This document shows, in pieces, positions 47,616 through 58,919 of a DNA stretch of 60,000 nt. Position numbers and translations under genes: made by a program. The notes beneath the pieces are model-generated. The model was not told the origin of the DNA, did not search any database, and saw nothing but the letters and a program-made list of their open reading frames with translations. Source of the stretch: Phoronis australis (taxonomy: Eukaryota; Phoronida; Phoronidae). The stretch spans positions 358,921-418,920 of the forward strand of contig NMRA01000188.1 of assembly GCA_002633005.1 (NCBI GenBank), written 5' to 3'. The first letter of the stretch is position 1, and each line of letters opens with the position of its first letter.

Positions 47616-48487
47616 CAAATTGTTAGAGGTGGTTCAGCATCCTGGTGTGCCTGGGTCATAACCTATGCCCCAGGTTTTCTCCTAGTCCCTTGGGTAATTG
47701 CCCGTTATTATCAACTCTGGGGCTGACTACGGTCTCTGGATTTGTGCCTTACCCTTGGTCCTAGGAGAAGTGTAATGTCCGTATTAAGTAATATAAGTAG
47801 TATAAGTAGATAAGTAGCGTACTGGTCCATTATTTTTATATAGTAGTGTTTATTTGTTAAAACTATATAGTATATTTTTGTTATAAGTTTTCATACTATA
47901 TACATTGTCTATTATATATTCAAGACTATACTTTCTATAGTATTATGTATTAGTTGTTACTATATACTTTATTTTTGTATATTTAGTTAAGTTTCCTATA
48001 TAGTCTATGTATGTTATTAAAGACTTTATCATTTTATATCTCTGTTCATCACTACTGAAGTAATGAATACTCATTTTAGGGCCAGTATGCTTTTGTTGTT
48101 CAGTTTTTTAGTTTTAAAAAAAAATGTATATATTCTCTCGCCAGGTCATCACCAACAATAAGAGTGTTGTCATAGCATAGTCCAGGAATTTTATGCTCCC
48201 TGGTACTGGTATTAGTGGAGCATATTTTCTTTTTTTTCTTTTTTAGTCATGTTTGACTACAATAATGGATATATGCTATGACTGTATGTCTAATTAGTAT
48301 GTGTTTTTTTTTGATAGGGGGGAGAATAGTTAGATAAAATTTTAAACAGTAATTCTTACTTCATAAGGTCATTCCTAATCATGTTACTAATAGGGTTTAG
48401 AGTCTTGTCATCTTAGGTCAAGGGTTTATGTTTAGATGTTGGGAGTGACGTTCGCCATTTGCTATAAGGGCTCCACTCCTTTTCTTT
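47616..48487 (+). other. 3' non-coding part of the LTR element
   Basis: No ORF of note. 47760-48050 is very AT-rich with repeated 'TATAGTAT' and 'ATAAGTAG' words. Not recognisable as decayed pol. Confidence 0.7.
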
Positions 48488-48501
48488 AGGGAAGGGAGGA
48501 A
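48488..48501 (+). promoter_or_regulatory. Polypurine tract
   Basis: All-purine AGGGAAGGGAGGAA directly before the 3' LTR, the expected primer for plus-strand DNA synthesis. Confidence 0.8.
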
Positions 48502-48806
48502 TGTAGTAAATGTCGACGTCAGTCTCGGCTGTGGCGTCTCTATGTTGTGATGTCCTTTTCGTGACAATGTTGGTCTTGGCCTGGTGCGACATCTAACGCC
48601 AGAAGAGCCCAGCCGAGGTCACACTCCTATCACGTGACGAGTCACCCATGAAGACCACGTGACAAGATCGTCTGGGCCTTCTGGAGTTCGCTGCCGTCCT
48701 GTGCGGACGCAATGTGAGTATCCTCCAGACTTTGCTCTTGCACCGTGTTAATAGGCCCGAACTTGTGTGTCTGTGTAGCCGACCCCTTTTTTCATCTATT
48801 ACAACA
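48502..48806 (+). repeat. 3' LTR
   Basis: Identical to the 5' LTR except base 2, with canonical TG start and CA end. Minus-strand ORFs that read through the LTR into flanking DNA are artefacts of the insertion. Confidence 0.9.
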
Positions 48807-48819
48807 TTACGTAGCTCAC

Positions 48820-49146
48820 CTTCAAATGAGAAGTTATTAAGTTGACGTAGTCCTGGGATTGAATGGTGAACACCCTTTGCATTCCTGAGGCTGCAAACGT
48901 ATACCTTTGTCCTTGGGCATGGCTTACAACCTGGATACTGCCACATACAAACGTGACATACGGTGCTTTGGACAGACGATCGTTTGTGCTAATAGGCTGG
49001 CCAGTTCCTTTGTCTCTCACACTCCCATTCGTGACAGATTGCCAATCAACTCCCATTCTTCCAATTGACCTAATGCTCTGACACTTTTCAGGTATTTGAC
49101 AATATCTTTGTTGTAAGTAACCACAGCGGCTCGCTGGCTTTGCCAT
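48820..49146 (-). CDS. First coding exon of an unidentified host gene
   Basis: ATG at 49146-49144 in a good context (ACAATGG). 109 codons stay open to a consensus donor, CATTTGAAG|GTGAGC at 48819. The peptide has 'ASRCGYLQQRYCQIPEKC', then 'APYVTFVCGSIQVV' and ends 'NLITSHLK'. I do not recognise a domain; it looks soluble, without signal peptide. The LTR element sits antisense 13 bp into the following intron. Downstream exons should lie left of 46283 on the minus strand; the frame at 46056-45799 is one candidate. Upstream of the ATG I see no clear promoter motif. Confidence 0.5.
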
Positions 49147-49149
49147 TGT

Positions 49150-49780
49150 CTTTCAGAGCGTGACCTATTTTCGTAAACCTCATTCGGTTTCTTAGCTAAA
49201 TGTCAGTAACGCGATATTTCGCTGAACGAACGCTGGAAGCAATTCTGGTTATCTTGAATAAAATTTAATATGATTTTTTATTACGATTTACTTCCAATTT
49301 GGATCATATTTTCATATTTTCTGCTTTGCAGCCCTCTATTGGTGGCAATATGAAACAGGTGAAAGTGGTGAAACTGCCTTCGCTCAAGTGTAAATTCGAG
49401 ATTTAAAAAGGTGCTGTTCACGAAAATAACGATACGTTGTCAAAGACGAGAGCTGTTAGCTATCACAGAACTCATGTGTGGGTGGTGTGCGTTTTTGCGC
49501 GCTTGAATTGCATAGGCCTCTATATAGGTCTAAATTGGTAGCTGGTTTTGGCCGTGGAGACAAGGCATTCAAAAGTACCTTAAAAATATCAAAATACATC
49601 ATTCTGAATTATTTTTGGCATTCTCAACTACAAAAAGGATAGTTGATTATAACTCAATCAATTTCTTATTTTTAAAACGCTCGCAAAGTTATTTAATTCC
49701 CATGGAAAGATAGGGCATTTTCAACAGTCGCGCACAAGGGGTTAGGCCATTTTTTCACCCGATTTAGTTATTCGTTATAT
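49150..49780. other. Non-coding upstream region
   Basis: AT-rich with no gene recognised. May include the promoter of the exon at 48820-49146. Confidence 0.4.
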
Positions 49781-49945
49781 ATTTACAGAGTGACCTAAGA
49801 CAAAACTAAATTTTATATTTTTGTAGCTAATTCACCCCAAGTGATATATATACTATATCAAATTTAAAATTCGTGACATGTCATGTTCCCATCATAATAA
49901 TATTGCAAATTGCCAGACGTTCTCATGCAGTGACTCTTAAAAGAT
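49780..49945. repeat. Inverted repeat partner of 41640-41770
   Basis: Reverse-complement match, including the 'CGTGACATGTCATGTTCCC' block. Confidence 0.6.
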
Positions 49946-51250
49946 TCTTTGAGTTTGTAAACCGTCAATAGTTGGTTTTATTAAGAATTTTATTGCTGCC
50001 CACATGCCATTGACAGATACATTTGTTGAACATCGGCGTCTAAACAATTTACATGTAGATTTACGACTTACGAGTACTTCAAACACTCCCGCACCCATTA
50101 TGTGACTTGGAGGTACGAAGCTAAAGGAAGCTGACCAAACCCGGAGTTCGATCATCGATTTAGGAGGAAGTGGAGCATCGTGAGACGTGAGGAACCATGA
50201 GACCATCCCCTTTTCAGTAAACCGGTTATATATTTTAACGACAGGCTGCGTTCATGTCGCTCACCTATCGGTATTCACAGATACTACGAACTGGCTTCCG
50301 TGTGTTTTTGTTCACAATTTATGTGGAGTTTATCGATTTACTGGTTGTAAAGTTTAATTTGTCTCTATACTCTTCAGTGTTTCGAGTAACAGATTTTATT
50401 AATAATGTGTTTCATATGCATATGAATAGGTCTAAAATAAGCACACATTTGATTCCGAAATTTACCCTATTTTCTTGCAGTGCATTCTTAATCGAAAGTG
50501 TTGGAGTGAGACGCTGTGAGAGACAGCACCTCAGAAAATTGGACTGAGTGTAGTTTGTGCAACTTGAGGATTGGAAACACGAGGCCTGCACTGACTATTC
50601 AGGGCGTGGACAAAATGTGTGTGATGACTGTGCACTGTGAAAAATTCGGGGACTCATGGCGAAACTGGTTTTGTTTTAATTCCAAAACAACTAGAATGTT
50701 CAAGATTTTGTACTATTTATGAGTTTTGTATATATTTGTCACTAATATTCCTTTAAATTAGTATATTTAGTTTTTTATCATGTTTTCCCAACTTCACAAA
50801 AATTTAGTCGTAAACTCATTCAAAAAACACGAATTTTGCACTGCTATTTTATATACTGCACGTGCCTCATGGTGCCCCAATTGTGGGGCAACATGAGACA
50901 GCCTCGGTCTCGTTCTCACAAACATCTTCGCAATTTTGATATCGTTTGGGTACCTTTTTAGTACGTTTTGGATCCACGCCCAAGAAGTAATAGACGTATC
51001 GTCTCGCTATAGATGTATTCAATCACTTTATACAAGGTCCATGTGTACACGATGGCGAAGCTCGAGAGTACAACAGAGTGATGACTTTTGTGTTCATTGC
51101 AAGAAAAACATCCCCGTTTGGAACATGTTACGGAGATAATGAAAAAAATAATTCCAGCGATTGTGATGAGCGATGACGTGTTTATTGTTCCGTGGCGGAG
51201 TTACGTCACGTGAACACAGGTGCAAGAAGTCAAAGAATCTTACAAAACTG
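49945..51250. repeat. Duplicated block D (partner 32900-35000)
   Basis: Lacks the MITE present at 33781-34070, so it preserves the empty site at 50292-50299. The 89-codon minus frame at 50206-49937 is not kept in block C, which argues against a gene. Confidence 0.65.
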
Positions 51251-53348
51251 TATATAGCGATTATAGTCAGTGCTCGTAAATATTTTTAAAAAAAACACGA
51301 CAGAAACTAATAACTCTTAAATTGCTTGCCCATTTCTAGTTAATATCGTTAATTGTACGTAGTCGAGACCATTTATTAAAATTACTTCGTGACGCACAAA
51401 CAAAGGTAACTAATTACACTATACGTGATCTCCCTAAGAATTACTCGTCGTGCTTAAATGCCAGTGATCGATCGTGACCGAATGCATGAAACAGTTATAA
51501 CAGCGACTCAACTAAGTTCCCTAAATCTTTTACTTCCGTTCCTTACTCATAGGTGTAATCTTTTGCTGACATGTTATTTAGCTTAATTGTAATCTGCTCT
51601 TTGCCTAATGGCATCAGCTGTGTCTTAAAAACGGGTACTTTGTCCCTATATATTTTAATTGTTATGACAATTCCACGTAGAGTTCATTATCGATTTGTAT
51701 CAAAGCTAAATAAGTAATGAAATAAAAACAGCATAAGAAAAGACAATCAACGTTTCCACAAATACGCTGTAGACTTGGGGTACTTCGTTGATTCCATGTT
51801 TGGGGCTATGCACGCACAACGAAACGTAATTTCTTACACTATACAATAATCTGCCAACAAATTTTACGTCTTGCTTAGGGGTCTGATTCGTCAAGACCTG
51901 AAATTTAAGTCAGAAATTTTAGTAATGCTTCGCTATTCCTGAACACAGATGTCAAAATGTGATTGTTATCAATGACATCGCATTTTAACAATAATTCATC
52001 AGACTTTTGAATCAATAATTTTGGGTCAGAGACTTTGCACTTGGCTTAACTGAGATAAATCATATTTCTTAATAAGTAGCCTGTTAAGGTTTAGTTAGGA
52101 ATTTAACACTCGATTAAAAATCACTTTTCATAACACATGGACTCAAGTCGGAGGGGCTAAGCTAGCTTATGACCCGTTATATTCCATTTGATCGTTTTTG
52201 GAAATTAAGTACTAATCCACGAGAGCACCAGCCATCCAGCGGCAAGGTGGGGGTCAGCCGATTTTCACCAAATTTGGCACATAGGTAGTCCTATGGGATA
52301 TATAAACAAAGGTAAAATATTTCCTCAAAATTTTACGTCTTCCCAAAGTTATAGGCTCAAACACATTTTACGGCTTCGCGGCCATGTTTTCACGATATAA
52401 AAACTGTCCAGTTTTAACTGTTTATATTTTTCCTTGAATGAAAACTATTGATTTATTATTCACTTGGCATTGTTTAGTGGTGCCTAAAGATTGTTACACA
52501 GATGTATTGAAACACGATTCCGATTTACCACCCTCATTTAGTAGTTTTACTACACTGCCCCCCGTTATGCCATTTTGAGGTTGTGTTCAGTACACTGCTG
52601 TACCAAATCTTCCCCCACAGCTATGAGAATGAAGCTTGGCCAAAATGTTGAAAAACCATGTTACTTTCATTGCATAAAATGAAAACTTTGTCAGCCAGTT
52701 TATTAGTTATACATTTTGGCACCTCAATTGTACTAAAATGAGAAATTTTCATATATCTGAGATCGATGCGTGAGCACCCTAAAATCAGATTATCCTTCAT
52801 GTTATTCGATATTTTGCAACAAGTTAGTTCCTCCTGAATGTTTTACTACTTACCACTTAGGGCTATAGTACTTCTAGATACCATACATGGCTCCATTTTG
52901 TAAAAAGCCGATTATGTCCTCCACAGTGAACAGGGTTAGACATGAACTCGACAAATGCAGGTTATTTCGATTTACAGTTGTTATACCTTGCAATTTCCTC
53001 ATGGGTATTTCTTCACACATATTCAAGTCAGATTTTCTGTTGATCAAATGTTCATGTAATGCATTGTAATATCAAATGAATGATAATTTTGGTGGCATGA
53101 CCGCAATACCGCAGAAATTTTCCTGACGAATTACCGGGTTTGCAGTTCTCTAAAAACATTCGAATGACAAGACAAACTCCACCATTGTCCATGGCAACTC
53201 GTCGCATGTTTTTCGCCCATCGGTCCTATCATTGTTTTTCTTTGTTGTGTCATTGTTGGATATAACAACACAAGTCGCATGGATATAGAACCTTGCGTAC
53301 ATCAGACCGTTGCCGATAAGTGCTCGTCATCTTTATTATAACAACGGG
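51250..53348. other. Non-coding sequence
   Basis: No gene recognised. 52250-52400 has the wording of a dispersed repeat (near 'TTTTCACCAAATTTGGCAC'); a similar phrase occurs near 58205. Confidence 0.4.
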
Positions 53349-53504
53349 CAGTGCTGTAGTGGGGCGTAGACGCACGTAGGCGCAGCCAACCACCTTTTGG
53401 CATTTGAACGTAGCGCCTACGCTCAGTTACGTTCAGTTCTCAATGTAATACAGTGGGCTTTGCCGGGGCGCCTACTTACCTCTAATTTTACCACTACAGC
53501 ACTG
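53349..53504. mobile_element. hAT-type MITE, 156 bp, intact ends and target duplication
   Basis: 14 bp perfect inverted termini CAGTGCTGTAGTGG, flanked by exact 8 bp repeats ACAACGGG (53341-53348 and 53505-53512). Eight-bp duplications are typical of hAT elements. Older relatives at 43964-44119 and 4152-4198. Confidence 0.88.
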
Positions 53505-53512
53505 ACAACGGG

Positions 53513-54683
53513 AACAATGAAGATGCTAATCTATTGTTCTCTATGCGACCAGGTTTCCCGTGGATGAGCACAGAAGAGGGGTAGCAAAGTATCCACAAAC
53601 AATGACCACGCACCTTAGTAACTATTACCGCCCACACGAATCCTTTCCGAGGAACCTAAACACCAATTTTTTTATATCCGTGTATTGTGTTGTACTGCTC
53701 ATGGTACGGGTTCAGACTCCGTTGTATAAAGATTCCAATCCCCAACCCTGTAATACATGTATGTAGTTTGAGTAACATTTCTAGACAATGCAGGTTTATG
53801 GATTTATTCTCCTTTAAATGAAGAGTAAAAATCAAATTCTGCACAGGTTTTTTAAAAGTAATCACTTATTGGAAGATCACACATCTAAAAAATAAATACA
53901 ATGTTTGACAATTTTATTCGTTATCTTATTTGAAAATTGCCTACCTCACAGACAACTCATCTAAGTTGAGAATATTTCTTGTGAAAAAATATAAAATACC
54001 AATCAGAGACTTGTGTACTACAAAATATGTTTTCGTAATACAATGCAAAGATAACTGTACAGTCAAAAGTGCAAATGTTATGACTCTAATAAAAAATTGC
54101 CTTCTAGATTTTTTCAACACTCCAATTGCTACAGGACAGAGTCAACCACACAAAGCCCATAAAGTGAGGGAATTACATTTAAGGTGATGTAGTCTCACTG
54201 CGAAAAAGTGATTTTGCAATGTCGCTGACAACACTGGAAATCTCTTCTTCACAAACTTGAGGTAGCTGTATTTACCACTTCAATGTTCTAATCAAAACTA
54301 ACCACCACAAAATGAAATTGGCTTGTCGGTTCCAATTAGGCAGCATTTTTACAATGAAATGGTCATGAAAAAATACTTTTGCAACATGATTTGCGTTACA
54401 ATTGCCCTACGATTACAGTTGTACATACATACTAGACCAATAACAAAATTACCCATGGGAACCATAAAATGGTCAATTCGCCAAAAAACAAGGAGCCACT
54501 AGAGCTAATGTGTCAATACTTTTTAGTACTGCAACAAAACATCGTTTGAAGTTGACATAAACTCGCCTAAAATCACATAAAACAAATTTTGATTTAGACA
54601 TTTTACCATCATGAAATAGGTATTACATAAATTCAGATCAATTATGCATCTTCGAGGAAAAGGAACAGTAAAGTGGTCAGAAA
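53513..54683. other. Non-coding sequence
   Basis: No gene, TIR or tandem repeat recognised. Confidence 0.4.
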
Positions 54684-56125
54684 TCATCTAAATGTCATAT
54701 GGCCACACTGAGAAATCCTGTCAGACCAAAAAATCCAGTGGCTAAACAAAATGAACAATGTACCATTACCATGTGGCCCAGGATCATGATCAGTGCCTGG
54801 ACAAAAAAATTCAGTCCAGGTAAATTTTAGATTTGTGCTGTTCACACAAGCAGTTCTGGAGCAAACAAAGCTTGCGACAACACACAAGCCTACTTCCCTA
54901 CACAGCTGTGCTGACACAATAATGCCCCCTCTGGATTTAGCAGATGAGCCGGCTGTTTCCTTCCTTTGAATTTTTACAATGCTACATCCTTGACAATCGC
55001 AGATTGACTCTTTCAATGCATACTCCACTTCCTCTGTCCCAGTTTCCCCACATTTGCTGAGAGAGGCCTATCTCAACAAATTACTTTGGACCTGTTGTGG
55101 TATAAGCCAGTAATCTTTGGCAAATACTTTTTCCCCGACTCCTTCCTCAAGTTACAAATTCTCTTTGACATATCTTCTGGGAGTAGACTTTTCGACCTCT
55201 CTCTAGCCCCCTCACTTAGTTGTCCAGAAGGGCACCTTCTTGCTGGTTTTGAACTTTTCCATACCCAACCTTTACTAATAATCGGCAGGTCTCCAACTTC
55301 AGCAGAAGCCACTTCTTCAGCATAACCCTTTCCTGATTCCTAAAATTGTACTAATGAAAAAATTAAACATATTAAATTTAATGTGGCCATTTCGGCTCAG
55401 AAAATATGAATACCAAGCTAAAGTGAATCCATCACAAATAAATTATTCAGATTTGATTATAAAAATTTTCAAAATGAAAAAGGTATAGAACAGACGTATG
55501 TCACATTACATGTAGAAAATATTGAGACCGATTTAAATTATCAGCACTACCTATGTGTCAGCGTTCATTGTGAAATGAATGAGTTGTGCATTACCGGTAT
55601 ATTTCTCTTCATAACATTAAAACATAAAACAATTGACCGATGTAATATTTTTGAGAAATACACCAAGCATGTTTAATTAACTTCATAATCGCAGAAATTC
55701 ATTGGCAGACATAACTTACTCCCTAGTCTCTAAAAGTAGTTCATGGGCAGAAGTCATGTTACACATTTGGTGGTTGTTATGAAAAGTTATGATGACTACC
55801 TATGTTCTATGTCAATTTATATATGTAGATGCATAAACATCAACACATTTGAATAAGATATGATTAAGCAATAAGGCCCAAGTTATAAGCAATCACGGTG
55901 TGTCAATAAAAGTACTTTTGCATGAATGACGTGCTTCTAAAAATATTCCTCAGGGTCAGACCCTGGAGTTTGGTGATTCCTACCTGAGCTCACACGAAGC
56001 AGGATGTTGAACCTTTGGTCATTTTTCAGACCTCTATCAGATTTCTCCTCTAGTGTGCAGTGGATGTACTCGGTGTCTTTGGCGACGCCAATATATCTCG
56101 AGGGTTGCAACGATGATTCGGGCAA
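54684..56125 (-). other. Coding-like stretches, possible exons of an unknown minus-strand gene
   Basis: Three minus-strand pieces look protein-like. One ends at a CAG|GTAGGA donor (55984) with 'DTEYIHCTLEEKSDRGLK'. The next could be taken from an AG at 55333 in matching phase, giving 'SSGKGYAEEV', and runs to 55085 with 'LPEDMSKRICNLRKESGKK'. A third (about 55055-54900) has 'EEVEYALKESICDCQGC'. The gap between the second and third is too short for an intron, so a frameshift would be needed. No known domain. It could be a real gene, a pseudogene or chance. Confidence 0.22.
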
Positions 56126-56129
56126 GTGA

Positions 56130-58915
56130 ATCTACTACGGTAGATTATGTAGCTCCTGCTGCCCACCTGCCTCCGAGGCAGACACTGAGACAGAGTACTT
56201 CTCAGAAGGACACGTTTCACCTCCCCTTACTCTTATAAGGTGCTCAAATGTCTCGCTCTATTCCTTGTGCATTTCCCAAGAGTTTCCAAAGTTGTTTCTC
56301 TCCGTGGTAGAAATACCACATTCGATGCCACTGACAGTGCCAGATAAATAGATAAATTCGCAAACCCGCACTTTAGATCAGCCATCATTCAACTAACGCA
56401 TTTTAAGCTTCAGTTTGGTATTCAGACGAGTTGGATGAATAAATTTAGTATAATTTCATATTTTAGTGGGAAATGCTAGTGCCCTTAGAGTTAATTAAAA
56501 ACATTTAAGCAAACCAATTCTTTTAATTGTATTATACCACGGCATTTTAATGCGTAGAAACGGCGCACAACTGGTTTAACATGACAAATACACATACGCC
56601 GGTCTGAAAATAGTGAAATTCAGACACCTATTACCAAGCCTGCCTGAAGGGCTGACAAAGTTTTATTGTATTAATTTCAAGGGCATGGAGTCTTCTACAT
56701 GTCCATGTTATTATTTTTAGTTTTCTTTTAGTTTTCACAAGAATGAAATGTACCTCCACGGAAACAGTTCCAGTGCTACCATGGTAACCGATATTTCAGT
56801 GTCGGTGCCGTTTTTACTGACATTCGTCATGAACCTATCATGTGATATCAAAATTGTTCAGAATCGATTCTGTTTAAAGCAGCAACTGGAGTAGAAAATT
56901 TGGTCAAAAATGACTCATTCCACATCAAGAAATTGCCTCATTTTGCCCCCCAGAACACTGCACTTGTATCTCCTAAACCACCAAACTTTGTGATGTCATA
57001 CTTCACCCAATTTCTCTCATCCCTAATGTGATTTATCAGACTAAACATGGATCTGAATGGCTGACCCCCCACTTTGCCGCTTGTTGACTGTACAGTTGTC
57101 TGTGGATCCGTGGACTGATACTTAAATTCGCTTTAATAATATCCAGTGCAGGGCTCGACTCTTAACGTCTTCAAAACTATGTAATTCACTTCACATTTAC
57201 ATCAAACAAGTGCCTTTTGAGAAAAATCAATAACTTAATGTTCATAAATTAACAAGAATGCATAATGTCGGCAGTAGGTAAGATCACTGCATGAATAAAT
57301 AAAGTAAAATTTGTTCCTGAACTCACAATAGAACAAATTCTACACGTGGGAGTATTCCTCACGGTTCCCGCGGGCGTTGTTAACAAATTCTTTTTCCCAT
57401 TATACAATTGCTTTTTATGAGCTGTAACTACTTTCTCATGTACCACAATTCCAGTCTTTCGAACCCATTTCTCTACTCATGAACGGCAACTAATTGTAAT
57501 AGCAACTCAAAGGTCATGAACCTGTAGCATAGCTTAGTTAAGATGTTTGTGTACGTTTGCTGATTTCTCAAAAAACCAACGGTAAATTAGCTTCGATATT
57601 TGTAAATAAACAATCTCAACTTGATTTTAGCAGTCTTACTAATTTTGGATGGATCTTGTATTACAGGTTTTGTCGAGGGGCTAATAAAGCAGCCGCGGTG
57701 CAAAGATTTATAACTATACATCTTGGATGGACGTGGGTAAAATGTGAGCAAAAGAAAATCTTGCAATAAGTTAATGCCATAACAAGCCAGGCTCTTCCTC
57801 GATTAATTTAACTTGGTTACCACCGCAAAAAGAATGTCGGTAGTACGTTTCGGCTTTCCATATTCTAAAAGCTCAGCAATTATGAAATAAACAACTCTTT
57901 AGTTGTAAAAATCAGTGAATCCATAAGGGATTTGAATCGTGTTTTTCGTGTTTTATTGGTGCAAAGCGATAAGGCCGGCTGATGATAAACTTGCTCGATT
58001 GATCGCAAGCGTGACATACGTGACAACAGTCTTGATCCGTAGACGTAATTGGATTTAACTTAATTCTAGCAGCTTCGCGGGCATCTATCGTCTAGTAAGT
58101 GTCAGGTAAAACTGAACGTAATGTTATCAAAGGTACCTAGACAATTGAAGTTGAGGTAAAGTACGTAGTTTTGGTGGCATGACGTTGTTATGTAGGACCC
58201 TACAAAATCTCCACCAAATTTGGTAGACTTCGGAACGCCTTGTCCCAGAAACGGCTGAGTGATTGGACTGTTCTACAAAACGCCGCTAAGAATTGTCTTG
58301 AAAATGTTATTGATACAGTTGTTTTGCTATGCATGTACCTAAGTTTCTGTTTTGCTAAAGTCTACTAAAAACATGGCCGTGAGACCTAGTTAATGGCAGT
58401 CTAAAGTACAAAACAGCGCATAAAGTATAGTATCAGAAAGTTTTATATGAATTCGAAGGGCTATCAAACACCCTTTCATTATTTCTATAAAAGTTAACTA
58501 AATAAAACGAAAATGAAATGATCCAAAAATTGTAACCAAACGAATTTTGGTCATATTGTTGATTCTAGTGTTTTGCTGTGAACGTACCTTTCTTTTTTGC
58601 TAAAATGACATGGTCACGTGACCCAATTAATGTAAGATAGGTATTAAAACAAAAATCAAATTCTACAGGTTTTCTACTTTCAGAACACATATTCGTTTAT
58701 TGAGTTGAAATGCATTGTTGTGTACAAATTTGTCTAGGTACATTGTACACATACTTAATGTTGATAATGTCCTACATTAATAGGCTATTGAGGTTGGTCT
58801 GTCAGAATGCAGGACCGGCAGCGGCCTTTTAATTAACTGAGCAGTTAATAACAGTTAGTGTCTAAATTAATGCTGGCATGACTCGAAACGTTATTTTGAG
58901 TTACCCCATGCCGGC
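56130..58915. other. Non-coding sequence downstream of the GPCR
   Basis: No confident gene. The minus frame 57446-57249 ('HEKVVTAHKKQLYNGKKN') starts with GTG and has no family signature. Confidence 0.4.
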
Positions 58916-58919
58916 ATGT

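Larger units (their letters stand above)
46283..48806 (+). mobile_element. LTR retrotransposon carrying a TatD-family hydrolase and no gag-pol
   Basis: Two 305 bp LTRs (46283-46587, 48502-48806) are identical except at their second base (TA left, TG right). Both end ACAACA. Flanking TTAC at 46279-46282 and 48807-48810 is a 4 bp target duplication. TGGCGTAGTCGGCAGG follows the left LTR after 2 bp (primer-binding-like), and AGGGAAGGGAGGAA precedes the right LTR (polypurine tract). The 1.9 kb inside holds one long ORF, a TatD-like hydrolase, then about 870 bp of AT-rich non-coding DNA. There is no reverse transcriptase, integrase or protease, so it must be mobilised by another element's enzymes. 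The near-identical LTRs mean a very recent insertion. Confidence 0.9.
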
